A stretch of DNA of 64,000 nt from Phenylobacterium sp. RIFCSPHIGHO2_01_FULL_69_31 (GCF_001824475.1 NZ_MHXN01000033.1:44865-108864); one strand, 5' to 3'. Positions 1 through 8,558 are shown, counted from the stretch's first letter. Notes: a model not told the origin generated them from the sequence alone. A program made the numbers and translations.

Positions 1-129
1 TGGCGGCCTGATCCAGGGGCTCCGGAGGCTGACAGAGCGGCCGGACCTTCGGGGGCCGGCCGTTTCCCCGTGCGCACCCGGCCGCGGCGAGCCGCCGCTA
101 CGTAGGAGTACCTAGGTAGAGACCTCGGG

Positions 130-1041
130 ATGCCTGCGGCCCGGCTGTGTGCTTTTGATTCGCTCGGCCACATTTTGGCCATGGATGAGGCAGGATCGCG
201 GCGCGCCATGAGCACCGACGGTTTCAAGGCTTCCAAGGGGCAGGGCGCCCGGCAGGCGAACCGCAAGGGCGCGCTGGCGGCCCGCCGCCAGGTCAAGCGC
301 CCGGTGAGGCGCAGCGAGGCCCGCAGCGCCGCCGCCGACCAGCGCCTCGAGGCGCTGCACCGCCGGGCCGGCGTACTTGCCCACGACTTCAACAACCTGC
401 TCGGCGTCATCCTCGCGGCGAACGAGGCGTTGGCCGCCCAGTTGCCGCCGGGCTCGGACGGTTACGAACTGGCCCGCATCAGCCAGGAGGCCGCCGAGAA
501 GGGCGCGGACCTGCTCGCCCGCATGGTCGAGCTTTCGTGTCCCGATGCGGCAGAGCCCGTGGTGATCGATGCCGCAGAGGTCGCCCTGACGACCGCGCGC
601 CTGGCCCAGGTCTCGACGCGCCCCGGCGTGACCGTGGTGGCGATGGCCCAGCCTCACGCCCTGTCCTGCCGCGCCGACCGCGGAGGCCTGGAATCGGCGC
701 TGCTCAATCTCTGCGTCAACGCCGGCCACGCGATGCCGGACGGCGGCGCGGTGCAGATCGCCGCGGCGCCCGCGCGCCTCGATGGCGAGGCGGCCGCGAC
801 CCTCGATCTCGACCCCGGCCGCTATGTGACGTTCTCGGTCACCGATCCTGGCGTCGGCATGTCGCCCGAGGTCCTGGCCCGCGCGACCGACCCCTATTTC
901 ACCACCCGCGCGGGCCGCGGGGGTACGGGCCTGGGCCTGGCCGGCGTCCGCGACTTCGCCCGACGCTCCGGTGGCGCTCTGCGCCTGGTCTCGCAACCCG
1001 GCCGCGGGACCACCGCCACGATCTATCTGCCGCGGGCCTAG
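130..1041 (+). CDS. Stand-alone sensor histidine kinase (no sensor domain)
   Basis: Cytoplasmic histidine kinase of about 300 residues. The first ~75 residues are basic and low in complexity. Then comes a DHp helix with the phospho-acceptor in HDFNNLLGVILA, an N box (NLCVNAGHAMP), a G1 box (DPGVGMS), an F-like box (DPYFTT) and a G2 box (GGTGLGLAGV). The HDFNN H-box is the type seen in CckA and NtrB-like kinases. No membrane segment, PAS, GAF or receiver domain is visible, so the input must come from a partner or from the N-terminal tail. The start is uncertain: in-frame ATGs lie at 130, 181 and 208 and none has a strong ribosome binding site. Kinase identity is sure; its partner regulator is unknown and not encoded next to it. 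Confidence 0.8.
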   Translation: MPAARLCAFDSLGHILAMDEAGSRRAMSTDGFKASKGQGARQANRKGALAARRQVKRPVRRSEARSAAADQRLEALHRRAGVLAHDFNNLLGVILAANEALAAQLPPGSDGYELARISQEAAEKGADLLARMVELSCPDAAEPVVIDAAEVALTTARLAQVSTRPGVTVVAMAQPHALSCRADRGGLESALLNLCVNAGHAMPDGGAVQIAAAPARLDGEAAATLDLDPGRYVTFSVTDPGVGMSPEVLARATDPYFTTRAGRGGTGLGLAGVRDFARRSGGALRLVSQPGRGTTATIYLPRA

Positions 1042-1154
1042 ATCGGATTTACCTGTCCTGCCTTACGTGGCGGCGGCATTGACTCGCCTCCTGCCGCCCA
1101 TAGCGTGATCGCAAGCCGCGCGACCGCGGTTCACGTAACGCGGGAGGATCGGCC

Positions 1155-2489
1155 ATGACCGTCTCGGCGCAGGAGCCGATCGCCGCCCCCACTGCGCTAC
1201 CCGGCCGCGCGTACCGCAGCTATGCGCTCGGCCTGCTGATGCTGATCTACGTGGTCAATTTCGTGGATCGCCAGGTGGTCTCGATCCTGGCCGAGCCGAT
1301 CAAGCAGGATCTCCACCTTGCCGACTGGCAGCTGGGTCTGATGACGGGTCTCGCCTTCGCCGTGCTCTACACGGTGCTGGGCTTGCCGATCGCCCGGCTG
1401 GCCGAGCGTGGGGACCGGCCGCTGATCATCGCCGTGGCGGTGGCTGTCTGGAGCGGCTTCACCACCATTTCGGGCCTGGCGCAGACGTTCACCCACCTCG
1501 TGCTTGCGCGGATCGGCGTGGGGGTCGGCGAGGCGGGCTGCACGCCGCCCGCGCTGTCGCTGATCGCCGACACCGTGCCCCGGGAGCAGCGGGCGTCCGC
1601 CGTCTCGGTCTATATGCTGGGCGCGCCCGTGGGCAGCCTGCTCGGCCTCGCCCTCGGCGGGCTCATCGCGGATGCCTTGGGCTGGCGCATGGCGTTCGTC
1701 CTGGTCGGCCTGCCCGGCCTGCTGCTGGCCGGGCTTGCGGCCCTGACGCTGCGCGAGCCCCGCCGTGGCCGGCCCGTCCTCGCGCGGGCGGACGATGGCG
1801 TGCCCAGCTTCCGCGAGGCGCTCAAGGAGCTTGCCGGGAAGCGGACATACTGGCGCGTGGTGGGCGGGGTGACGATCAAGTCCTTCGCCTCGTACGGCGC
1901 GCTGGCCTTCACCGGATCCTTCTTCTTCCGCAACTTCCCGGCCGAGCTGGCCCAGTACGCTGCGATGTTCGGCCTGAAGAGCGCGGGGTTCCTGGGGCTC
2001 GCGCTGGGGGTGACCTCGGGCGTCATGGCGATGATCGGCACGCTGCTGGGCGGGCGGATCGCGGACCACCTCGCCCGCAAGGATGCGCGGGCCTATGCCA
2101 TGATCCCGGCCGTCGGCGCGATCGCCGGCCTGCCGTTCTCGCTGGCGGCGCTCAACTCCGACTCCCTGATCCTGGCTCTCGCGTTCCTGCTCGCGCCCGG
2201 CCTGCTCGGCTCGATGTGGCTCGGCCCGGCGTACGGCGTCGTGCAGAGCCTTGTGCGGCCCGAGACGCGGGCGACCGCCACCGCGGTGCTGCTGTTCGTG
2301 GCCAACCTCATCGGCCTTGGTCTCGGCCCGCTCTTCGTCGGTATCCTGTCGGACGTCCTGTCCGCCCAGGGCCACTCCGAGGCCGACGCCATCAAGTGGT
2401 CGTTGACGACCTTCGCGCTCCTCGCCGCGCCCTGCGCCTACCTCTTCTGGAGCGCGCGCAAGACCATGCGCGAGGAAATCGTCAGCTGA
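1155..2489 (+). CDS. MFS transporter, spinster-like
   Basis: Major facilitator superfamily permease of 444 residues with about twelve hydrophobic segments. The N-terminal pattern (NFVDRQVVSILAEPIKQDL, then LADWQLGLMTGLAF and LGLPIARLAERGDR) is that of the spinster-like MFS family common in Caulobacterales and sphingomonads, often linked to uptake or efflux of hydrophobic organic compounds. The ATG at 1155 follows a good ribosome binding site (gggaggat) about 7 bases upstream. It ends 15 bases before the convergent fixJ-like gene. Substrate cannot be told from sequence. It could work with the lipid or aromatic catabolism genes elsewhere in the window, but that is a guess. Confidence 0.88.
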   Translation: MTVSAQEPIAAPTALPGRAYRSYALGLLMLIYVVNFVDRQVVSILAEPIKQDLHLADWQLGLMTGLAFAVLYTVLGLPIARLAERGDRPLIIAVAVAVWSGFTTISGLAQTFTHLVLARIGVGVGEAGCTPPALSLIADTVPREQRASAVSVYMLGAPVGSLLGLALGGLIADALGWRMAFVLVGLPGLLLAGLAALTLREPRRGRPVLARADDGVPSFREALKELAGKRTYWRVVGGVTIKSFASYGALAFTGSFFFRNFPAELAQYAAMFGLKSAGFLGLALGVTSGVMAMIGTLLGGRIADHLARKDARAYAMIPAVGAIAGLPFSLAALNSDSLILALAFLLAPGLLGSMWLGPAYGVVQSLVRPETRATATAVLLFVANLIGLGLGPLFVGILSDVLSAQGHSEADAIKWSLTTFALLAAPCAYLFWSARKTMREEIVS

Positions 2490-2504
2490 GACGCGGTCGC
2501 CGGC

Positions 2505-3125
2505 CTACGCCGCCCCGGCGGTGATGGTCGAGCGGATGAGGTCGGACAGGCTCTCGGCCCGCATCTTCGACATGACGTTGGCGCGATAGATCTCGACCGT
2601 GCGCGGGCTGATGGTGAGGGTGGCGGCGATCACCTTGTTGCTGGCGCCGTCCACGATGAGATCCAGCACCTGGCGCTCGCGCGGCGTCAGGCTTTCCAGG
2701 CGGCGCAGGATGCGCGTGCGCGCCGCCCCGGCGTCGACCGCCGCGTCGTTCTCCTCCAGGCAGTGCCGGACCGCCTTGAGGATGACCTCGCTCTCGTAGG
2801 GCTTCTCGATGAAGTCGATGGCGCCGGCCTTCATGGCGTCCACGGCGCGGCCGACGTCCGCGTGGCCGGTTATCACTATCACCGGTAGTATGCAGCCGAC
2901 GCCCTTCAGCGCCCGGATCAGCTCGATGCCGTCCATGCTGGGCATGCGCAGGTCGGTGATGATGCAGCCCCGCGCGGCCGGGTCGAAGGTGGCGAGGAAC
3001 TCGTGGGCGGAGGCGAAGCCGCGGACGGGCAGGCCGTCCGACTTCAGCAGCATGAGCAGGGAATCGCGAGCAGCGTCGTCATCATCGACGACGAACACCG
3101 TTCGATCCGCCGCTCCGCTCGCCAT
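2505..3125 (-). CDS. fixJ: FixJ-family response regulator
   Basis: Two-domain transcription factor of about 206 residues. The N-terminal receiver has the acidic cluster VVDDDD, the phosphorylation site near Asp58 in ITDLRMPSMDG, and Lys in FIEKPY. The C-terminal LuxR/FixJ helix-turn-helix carries LTPRERQVLDLIVDGASNK and ISPRTVEIYRANVM. The ATG at 3125 is preferred because a gggga box sits just upstream and the length matches FixJ (about 204); an earlier ATG at 3167 would add 14 residues. The start lies inside the end of the upstream kinase gene (44-base overlap), so the pair is surely co-transcribed and probably coupled in translation. FixJ normally activates fixK and fixN-type microaerobic genes; whether this one does is doubtful given its kinase partner. 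Confidence 0.85.
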   Translation of the reverse strand: MASGAADRTVFVVDDDDAARDSLLMLLKSDGLPVRGFASAHEFLATFDPAARGCIITDLRMPSMDGIELIRALKGVGCILPVIVITGHADVGRAVDAMKAGAIDFIEKPYESEVILKAVRHCLEENDAAVDAGAARTRILRRLESLTPRERQVLDLIVDGASNKVIAATLTISPRTVEIYRANVMSKMRAESLSDLIRSTITAGAA

Positions 3126-4605
3126 CTTCCCCTGCCCGCGCCAGAACAAAACTAAAAGCGGCGCCACCCAGGCGGCTGGGTTCCACCCAGATCCGTCCCC
3201 TGTGATTTTCGACTATAGCACTGGAAATGGAGAGGCCTAGCCCCATGCCTTCTGGCTTTGTGCTGGCCAACGGCTGAAAGAGTCGGTCCATCACGCTTTC
3301 GTCAATTCCAGGACCACTGTCCTCGACAGTGGTGACCAGCTTGTCCCCAGGTTCCAGCCGGGTCGAGATGTTGATCTGGCGGTTCGGGTACTTGGTCACA
3401 GCTTCAATCGCGTTGCGTGCGAGATTGACAACGAGTTGCTGGATCTGGATGCGGTCGGCGATCACGGTGTCGTCGCCCTTGTAGAGATCGTAGACCAGCC
3501 GGACGTTCGCATCGCGCGCCATCAGGGCGATGATGAAGTCGACCTCGCCGATCATCCCCGAGAGGCTCTCAGGCTTCTGCAGCGTGCCGCCGCGGTTGGC
3601 CAGGTCGCGCATGGTCCGGATGATCTCGCCGGCGCGCACCGCCTGGTCGCCGGCGCGGGCCACGGCGTCGATCAGGTCGTCGTCCTCCAGCTCCATCCGG
3701 GCGATCAGGTTGCGCGCGGCGCGCAGGTAGTTGGCCACGGCCGACAACGGCTGGTTGAGTTCGTGGGCGAGCACCGAGGCCATCTCGCCCATGGAGTTCG
3801 CACTCCACACCTGGGTGAGCTGTTCGCGCAGTTCCTCGGACCTGCGCTCGGCCTCCCGGATCGAGGTCATGTCGCGCACCACCATGGTCAGCAGGCGGCG
3901 CGAGGCGATGGTCACCTCGCCGATCCGGACCTCCATGGGGAAGGTGGCGCCGTCTTTCCTGAGGCCGGTCAGCTTGCGGTAGCTGCCGCTCACGTCCGCG
4001 CCGTCGCCCGCGGTCCCGTCGCCGGTGAGGGCGCCGTCTTCGCCCGGGGGCATCAGCAGGCTGACATTCTGACCGATCACCTCGTGGTCGTTCCAGCCGA
4101 AGAGGCGCTCGGCCGGGTGGCTGAAGCTCTGGATGACGCCGCGGTCGTCGATCAGCACCAGGGCGTCGGCGACGATCTCGAGGCTGGCCTGGAGCAGTTC
4201 CTCGCGCTCGGCCTGGTCGGCGATGATCTCCGCCGCCGCCAGGCGCTGGGCCATCAGCGAGCGGACCCAGCCGGCGATCCCAAGGCCCAAGGCTAGGAAC
4301 AGGCCGGCCCGGACCACGCGCTCCATGAGCGTCAGGTCGGTCTGGCTTTCAAGATAGACGCCGCCCGCCGTCATCAACAGCGCCGCCGTCAGGGACGGCC
4401 AGGCGCCGCCATACGCGGCGCAGACCAGCAGGACCGGCGCGCCGAGCAGATAGACCGAGTGGCTGAACATCGGGCGCAGGGCGAAGAGGACCGCCAGCGC
4501 GGCCGCCGAAACGCCTATCGCCAGAAGCTGGCCCCTGAGAAAGAGGAGGCCAGGGTTCGAACGCGCCATCCCGGTTGTGCGATTTCCCGTCCACAACCTG
4601 AACAT
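3082..4605 (-). CDS. fixL: FixL-like PAS sensor histidine kinase without haem ligand
   Basis: Membrane histidine kinase of 507 residues. Three to four hydrophobic segments fill residues ~22-115, a short coiled linker follows, then a PAS domain (~140-250), the H-box with His281 in LAHELNQPLSAVANYLRAA, and a HATPase domain (GPGIDES, GMGLGLSIS). Layout and sequence match rhizobial FixL, including IGQNVSLLMPP and RKDGATFPME in the PAS core. FixL binds haem through a His in the RHDSYI stretch after the LMP motif; here residues 187-209 hold only Gly, Asp, Ala, Thr and Ser, with no His, while the later Arg (Arg210, equivalent to Arg220 of the Bradyrhizobium protein) is kept. It probably is not a haem oxygen sensor. 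A start at 4569 (Met13) is possible. Two inverted repeats lie upstream. Confidence 0.85.
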   Translation of the reverse strand: MFRLWTGNRTTGMARSNPGLLFLRGQLLAIGVSAAALAVLFALRPMFSHSVYLLGAPVLLVCAAYGGAWPSLTAALLMTAGGVYLESQTDLTLMERVVRAGLFLALGLGIAGWVRSLMAQRLAAAEIIADQAEREELLQASLEIVADALVLIDDRGVIQSFSHPAERLFGWNDHEVIGQNVSLLMPPGEDGALTGDGTAGDGADVSGSYRKLTGLRKDGATFPMEVRIGEVTIASRRLLTMVVRDMTSIREAERRSEELREQLTQVWSANSMGEMASVLAHELNQPLSAVANYLRAARNLIARMELEDDDLIDAVARAGDQAVRAGEIIRTMRDLANRGGTLQKPESLSGMIGEVDFIIALMARDANVRLVYDLYKGDDTVIADRIQIQQLVVNLARNAIEAVTKYPNRQINISTRLEPGDKLVTTVEDSGPGIDESVMDRLFQPLASTKPEGMGLGLSISSAIVENHRGRIWVEPSRLGGAAFSFVLARAGEDGERSGGSNGVRRR

Positions 4606-4620
4606 GTATTCTACATTCCG

Positions 4621-4639
4621 TGTCGGCCCCGTTCCGACA
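4621..4639. promoter_or_regulatory. Inverted repeat TGTCGG-N7-CCGACA upstream of fixL
   Basis: Perfect 6-7-6 inverted repeat 16 bases before the fixL-like start, in the leader. Its size and spacing equal those of a second repeat at 4657-4675. It could be an operator or the foot of an mRNA hairpin. The binding factor is unknown; it does not resemble the TTGAT-N4-ATCAA box of FNR/FixK. Confidence 0.35.
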
Positions 4640-4656
4640 AACGTGTTGTGCGGAAA

Positions 4657-4675
4657 AATTGCGAGCTAAGCAATT
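4657..4675. promoter_or_regulatory. Inverted repeat AATTGC-N7-GCAATT upstream of fixL
   Basis: Perfect 6-7-6 inverted repeat in the most AT-rich part of the gap between the GNAT gene and the fixL-like gene. Being on the promoter side of fixL and symmetrical, it is a candidate operator for a dimeric regulator. No family can be named from sequence. Confidence 0.4.
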
Positions 4676-4768
4676 ACGTACAACTACATAAGGGTAGGTA
4701 CATGCAGGGAAGTTCGCGTTTCGGGCGAATTCCCGCGACACCTTTCACTGTTGGGGCGACGACTTTGG

Positions 4769-5314
4769 TCAGCTACCCGACAATTTGACGCCTAGCCCGG
4801 TTGGCGGTGTCTCATCTCCGCCGTTCAGGGACTTCTGCATCCAGACGATGTCCACCCACCGCCCGTGCTTGAACCCGAAGCTGCGGCCGACGCCCGCGTC
4901 GGTGAAGCCCAGCGAGCGGTGCAGTCCAATGGAGGCCGCATTGCCGCTGTCGCCGATCACGGCCACCACCTGGCGCAGGCCGAACGCCTCGCAGGCCTCC
5001 ATGACGCGCGAGAGGACCGCGCGCCCGACGCCCCGGCCCACCGCGTCCGGCGCCACATAGACGCTGTCCTCGGCGGTGAAGCGGTATCCCGGCCGCGGGC
5101 GGAAGGGCCCGGCGTAGGCGTACCCCAGCACCCGTCCGCCGTCCTCGGCCACGAAGAAGGGCAGGCCGTAGCCCTGGATTTCCCGCCGTCGCCCGTCCAT
5201 CCAGGCCGCGTCCGGCGGCTCCGTCTCGAAGGTGCCGAAGCCGTGCAGCACGTGGTGGCCGTAGATGGCCGCCAGCGCCTGCGCATCGTCCGCCTCCGCC
5301 GCCCGGATGATCAC
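4769..5314 (-). CDS. GNAT acetyltransferase, phosphinothricin acetyltransferase-like
   Basis: N-acetyltransferase of 181 residues from the GNAT superfamily. The start IIRAAEADDAQALAAIY, the FETEPPD segment, the acetyl-CoA binding loop VGRGVGRAVLSRVM and the tail GFTDAGVGRSFGFKHGRW follow the PAT/Bar/YncA (MnaT) group, which acetylates phosphinothricin or methionine sulfoximine-type amines. The GTG at 5314 overlaps the stop codon of the upstream peptidase as GTGA, which fixes the start and implies translational coupling. The reading frame is open much further upstream, but that part is antisense-like shadow of the peptidase gene. Substrate is inferred from family only. Confidence 0.85.
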   Translation of the reverse strand: MIIRAAEADDAQALAAIYGHHVLHGFGTFETEPPDAAWMDGRRREIQGYGLPFFVAEDGGRVLGYAYAGPFRPRPGYRFTAEDSVYVAPDAVGRGVGRAVLSRVMEACEAFGLRQVVAVIGDSGNAASIGLHRSLGFTDAGVGRSFGFKHGRWVDIVWMQKSLNGGDETPPTGLGVKLSGS

Positions 5315-7395
5315 TTGGCCCACCCCTTCTCCAGCGCCCAGACCGCGAACGCGTAATCCAGGGCGATCTCCTTCAGGAAGTCGAAACGGCCCGATGCGCC
5401 GCCGTGCCCGGCCTCCATGTTGATCTTGAGCAGGATCGGGGCGTCGCCTGTCGTGGATTCGCGCAGCTTCGCCACCCACTTGGCCGGCTCCCAGTAGGTC
5501 ACGCGCGGATCGGAAAGGCCGCCGGTGGCGAGGATCGGCGGATAGGCCTTCGCGCCGACCTGGTCGTAGGGGCTGTAGCTGGCGATCAGGTCGTAGGCGG
5601 CGGCGTCCTCGATGGGATTGCCCCACTCGGGCCACTCGGGAGGGGTGAGGGGCAGGGTGGTGTCGCTCATGGTGTTCAGCACGTCCACGAACGGCACCGC
5701 GGCGATGATCGCGCCCCACAGGTCCGGCCGTAGGTTGGCCACCGCCCCCATCAGCATCCCGCCGGCCGAGCCGCCATAGGCCGCGATCCGGCCCTTTGCG
5801 GCATAACCCTCGCCGACCAGGTGCTCGGCGCAGGCGATGAAGTCGGTGAACGTGTTCGGCTTTTTCTCCTTGCGCCCGTCCAGGAACCAGCCCCAGCCCT
5901 TGTCCGAGCCGCCGCGAATGTGCGCCGTGGCCCAGATCCAGCCCCGGTCCACCAGGCTCAGGTTGCGGATCGAGAAGCTGGGCTCCATGGCGTGGCCGTA
6001 GCTGCCGTAGCCGTACAGCAGCACCGGCGCCGAGCCGTCCTGCGGCGTGTCCTTCAGCATCAGCAACGTGATCGGAACCTCGGCGCCGTCGGCCGCGCGG
6101 GCGTAGAGGCGCCGCGCCACATAGCGTGAAGGGTCGTGGCCGGACGGGACCTCCTGGGTCTTGCGCAGGGTGCGCTGGCGGCTGGCGAGGTCGTAGTCGA
6201 ACCACTGTCGCGGCGTCGTCGGCGACTGGTAGACGAAGCGGGACAGCGTCGTCTCGTACTCGTACCCGCCCTCGAGGTTCAGCGCATAGGCTTCCTCGTC
6301 GAACGCCACCACGTGCTCGGCCCCGTTGCGCGCGGTGACCACCAGCCGGTCCAGCGCGTCCACCCGCTCGGCGCGCACAAGGTGGCCCGCATAGGCTGCG
6401 AAGCCGGTGATGTAGCGGCCCGGCTGGTGGGCGATCCAGTCGCGCCAGCTGGCCTTGGCCGGAACCGCGGCCTCGGAGACGCAGAGCTTGAAGTCGACCG
6501 CCCCGTCATCGTTGGTGCGGATCACCCAGCGGTCGGTCCAGTGGTCGAGGCCGTACTTCACCCCCACCCGGCGAGGCTCGGCCACCACGGGCGCGGCGGT
6601 CGGATCGGCCGCCGGGATCAGCCAGATCTCGGTCGTCTCCTGATTGCCCACGTGGATCAGGATGTGGCTGTCGTCGGCCGCCACCCCGACGCCCAGGAAC
6701 ATGCCGTCGTCCGCTTCCTCATAGACCAGGACGTCGTCGCCGCCCCTGGCCGGGCGGCGGAAGACCTTGGCGGGCCGGGCGTTTTCGTCGCGCCAGATCC
6801 AGAAGATCCAGGCGCTGTCGGGCGAGAAGCAGAAGTCGCCGTAGGCGCTTTCGATGGGCGGCCCCACCTCGCGGCCGGTGGCGAGGTCCTTCACGCGGAT
6901 CTGATAGTACTCCGAGCCCTGCTCGTCGGCGGCCCAGCCGTAAAGCGCGTGGTCCGGGCTGTGGCTCGCGCCGCCCACGTGGAAATAGGCCTTGCCCTTG
7001 GAGAGGGCGTCTTCGTCCAGCAGGGTCTCTTCGCCGTCCTCGCGGCCCCGTGGCCGCCGCGCGTGGATCGGATGCTCCGCGCCGATCGCGTAGCGGGAGT
7101 AGTAGTCCCAGGGCCCGTCCGGGGTGGGGACGGAGCTATCGTCCTCTTTGATCCGCCCCTTCATCTCGGCGAACATCGTCGCCTGCAGGGCTTCGGTCCC
7201 GGCCAGGACCGACTTCGTGTAGGCGTTCTCCGCTTCGAGATGCTGGCGGACATCGGCGCGCAGGGCCTTCGGGTCGCGAAGCACCTGTTGCCAGTTGTCG
7301 TCCTTCATCCAGGCGTAGTCGTCCATGCGGACGCGGCCCAGCTGTTCGATGCGGTGGGGCGCCTTGGCGGCGACGGGCGGTTCGGGAAGGCTCAT
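5311..7395 (-). CDS. Prolyl oligopeptidase family serine peptidase (oligopeptidase B type)
   Basis: Serine peptidase of 694 residues of family S9A. The N-terminal two thirds form the seven-bladed propeller (WMKDDNW near the start, repeated blades) that limits entry to short peptides. The C-terminal alpha/beta hydrolase carries the catalytic triad: Ser543 in YGGSAGGM, Asp629 in GLSDPRV and His664 in AGHGG. The length and the acidic cleft segment fit oligopeptidase B (PtrB), which cuts after basic residues. No signal peptide is seen, so it acts in the cytoplasm. It is followed by a GTGA-coupled GNAT gene, so the two form an operon. Whether specificity is for Pro or for Arg/Lys is not settled by what I can see. 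Confidence 0.88.
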   Translation of the reverse strand: MSLPEPPVAAKAPHRIEQLGRVRMDDYAWMKDDNWQQVLRDPKALRADVRQHLEAENAYTKSVLAGTEALQATMFAEMKGRIKEDDSSVPTPDGPWDYYSRYAIGAEHPIHARRPRGREDGEETLLDEDALSKGKAYFHVGGASHSPDHALYGWAADEQGSEYYQIRVKDLATGREVGPPIESAYGDFCFSPDSAWIFWIWRDENARPAKVFRRPARGGDDVLVYEEADDGMFLGVGVAADDSHILIHVGNQETTEIWLIPAADPTAAPVVAEPRRVGVKYGLDHWTDRWVIRTNDDGAVDFKLCVSEAAVPAKASWRDWIAHQPGRYITGFAAYAGHLVRAERVDALDRLVVTARNGAEHVVAFDEEAYALNLEGGYEYETTLSRFVYQSPTTPRQWFDYDLASRQRTLRKTQEVPSGHDPSRYVARRLYARAADGAEVPITLLMLKDTPQDGSAPVLLYGYGSYGHAMEPSFSIRNLSLVDRGWIWATAHIRGGSDKGWGWFLDGRKEKKPNTFTDFIACAEHLVGEGYAAKGRIAAYGGSAGGMLMGAVANLRPDLWGAIIAAVPFVDVLNTMSDTTLPLTPPEWPEWGNPIEDAAAYDLIASYSPYDQVGAKAYPPILATGGLSDPRVTYWEPAKWVAKLRESTTGDAPILLKINMEAGHGGASGRFDFLKEIALDYAFAVWALEKGWAK

Positions 7396-7587
7396 GGCCG
7401 CTAGATGCGACGCCTGCGGGGCGCACTCAAGCGCCGAGACCTGTGGCGCCTGTGCGTCAGCGCGCGCGACCTTCCACCGCAGGCGATTGTGGCGACTTGT
7501 TGGCCGACCGCTTTCCGTGATTCACTACTTGTGCATCCACATCGCGCATCAAAGACGCGAGTGCCGCATCGAGTTTAGGAAACCATC

Positions 7588-8427
7588 ATGGTCATGGATC
7601 TTGCTGTTGAGCTGATCCACGCGACTGTTCAGCTTGAGCAACCGCTCGGCGACGGGACGCGTACGGTGGGGACGGGCTTCCTCATTTCCGCGCCCGGCCC
7701 GGATGGCCAGCCGCGCACCGTGCTGGTGACCGCCAACCACGTGCTCCAGAAGATGCCGGGCGCCACCGCCCGTATCGGCTACCGCATCGCCAACGCCGAC
7801 GGCTCGTGGAGCTACTCGCCCCAGCAGGTGAAGATCCGCGACAAGGACGGCGGCGAGCTCTGGACCCATCACCCGAGCCGCGACGTCGCCGCCATCTCGA
7901 TCAAGGCGCCGCCGGAGTTCGCCCGCGCGGCCCTGCCGCTGAACTACCTGGCGGCCGACGACACCTTCGACAAGGAGGAGGTCAGCGCCGGCGACGAGAT
8001 GATGGCCCTTGGCTTCCCGCGCGGCCTGTCGGCCAACTCCGCGGGCTTCCCGATCCTGCGCTCGGGCAAGGTGGCCTCCTATCCGGTGGCCCCGGCCAAG
8101 ATCTTCCCGACCTTCCTGCTCGATTTCTCGGTGTTTCCGGGCAACTCGGGCGGCCCGGTGTTCGTCAGCCATCCGGCCAAGTCCGATGGCATGACCCAGG
8201 TGGCCGACAAGCCGGGCGGCGACACCGGCTTCATCGCCGGCCTGCTCACCCAGCAGGTCGAGCTCAACAGCGAGCGGCTGGAGATCGGCATCGTCACCCA
8301 CGCCAAGTACGTGCGCGAGACCCTGGCCCTGCTGCAGAACCCGCTGGCGCCCGCGACGGTCGCCGAGGGCATGACCGCCGTCAGCGGCGGCCGGACGGCT
8401 TCCGCGGAAGAAGCCGCCCGCAACTGA
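7588..8427 (+). CDS. Trypsin-like serine protease without signal peptide
   Basis: Chymotrypsin-fold (S1C-like) protease of 279 residues. The triad is visible: His51 in VTANHVL, Asp99 in SRDVAAIS and Ser187 in FPGNSGGP. A GTGFLIS strand opens the barrel. Unlike DegP there is no signal peptide, transmembrane segment or PDZ domain: the protein starts directly with MVMDLAVELIHATVQL. It is therefore either cytoplasmic or exported by another route. A long insert around residues 190-225 separates the active serine from the last strands. The ATG at 7588 follows an aggaa box; a second ATG at 7594 is possible. It stands alone, divergent from the peptidase operon, with a likely terminator after it. Confidence 0.82.
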   Translation: MVMDLAVELIHATVQLEQPLGDGTRTVGTGFLISAPGPDGQPRTVLVTANHVLQKMPGATARIGYRIANADGSWSYSPQQVKIRDKDGGELWTHHPSRDVAAISIKAPPEFARAALPLNYLAADDTFDKEEVSAGDEMMALGFPRGLSANSAGFPILRSGKVASYPVAPAKIFPTFLLDFSVFPGNSGGPVFVSHPAKSDGMTQVADKPGGDTGFIAGLLTQQVELNSERLEIGIVTHAKYVRETLALLQNPLAPATVAEGMTAVSGGRTASAEEAARN

Positions 8428-8465
8428 TCTTCCCGGCGCCTCTTCCGAGATCGCCGGGCGCCCGA

Positions 8466-8493
8466 CTCCCGCGTCGGGAGAATCATCGTTTTT
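8466..8493 (+). terminator. Possible Rho-independent terminator after protease gene
   Basis: Six-base stem CTCCCG/CGGGAG with a three-base loop, followed after eight bases by a run of five T. The gap between stem and T-run makes it a weak example, but its place just after the protease gene fits. Confidence 0.45.
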
Positions 8494-8558
8494 CGAACGT
8501 CGATATGTCGTAGGGCCTCGACGAGCCTGACCGCTCGGGGAATTTAGGGGGATCTCTC

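Noticed and set aside
4606..4768. FNR/FixK box before fixL
   Set aside because: No TTGAT-N4-ATCAA-like sequence is present; the inverted repeats there are of another type.
4769..6205. 478-codon frame that would fuse extra sequence to the GNAT protein
   Set aside because: Only the last 181 codons show GNAT sequence; the rest is antisense-like shadow of the peptidase. The GTGA overlap at 5311-5314 fixes the start.
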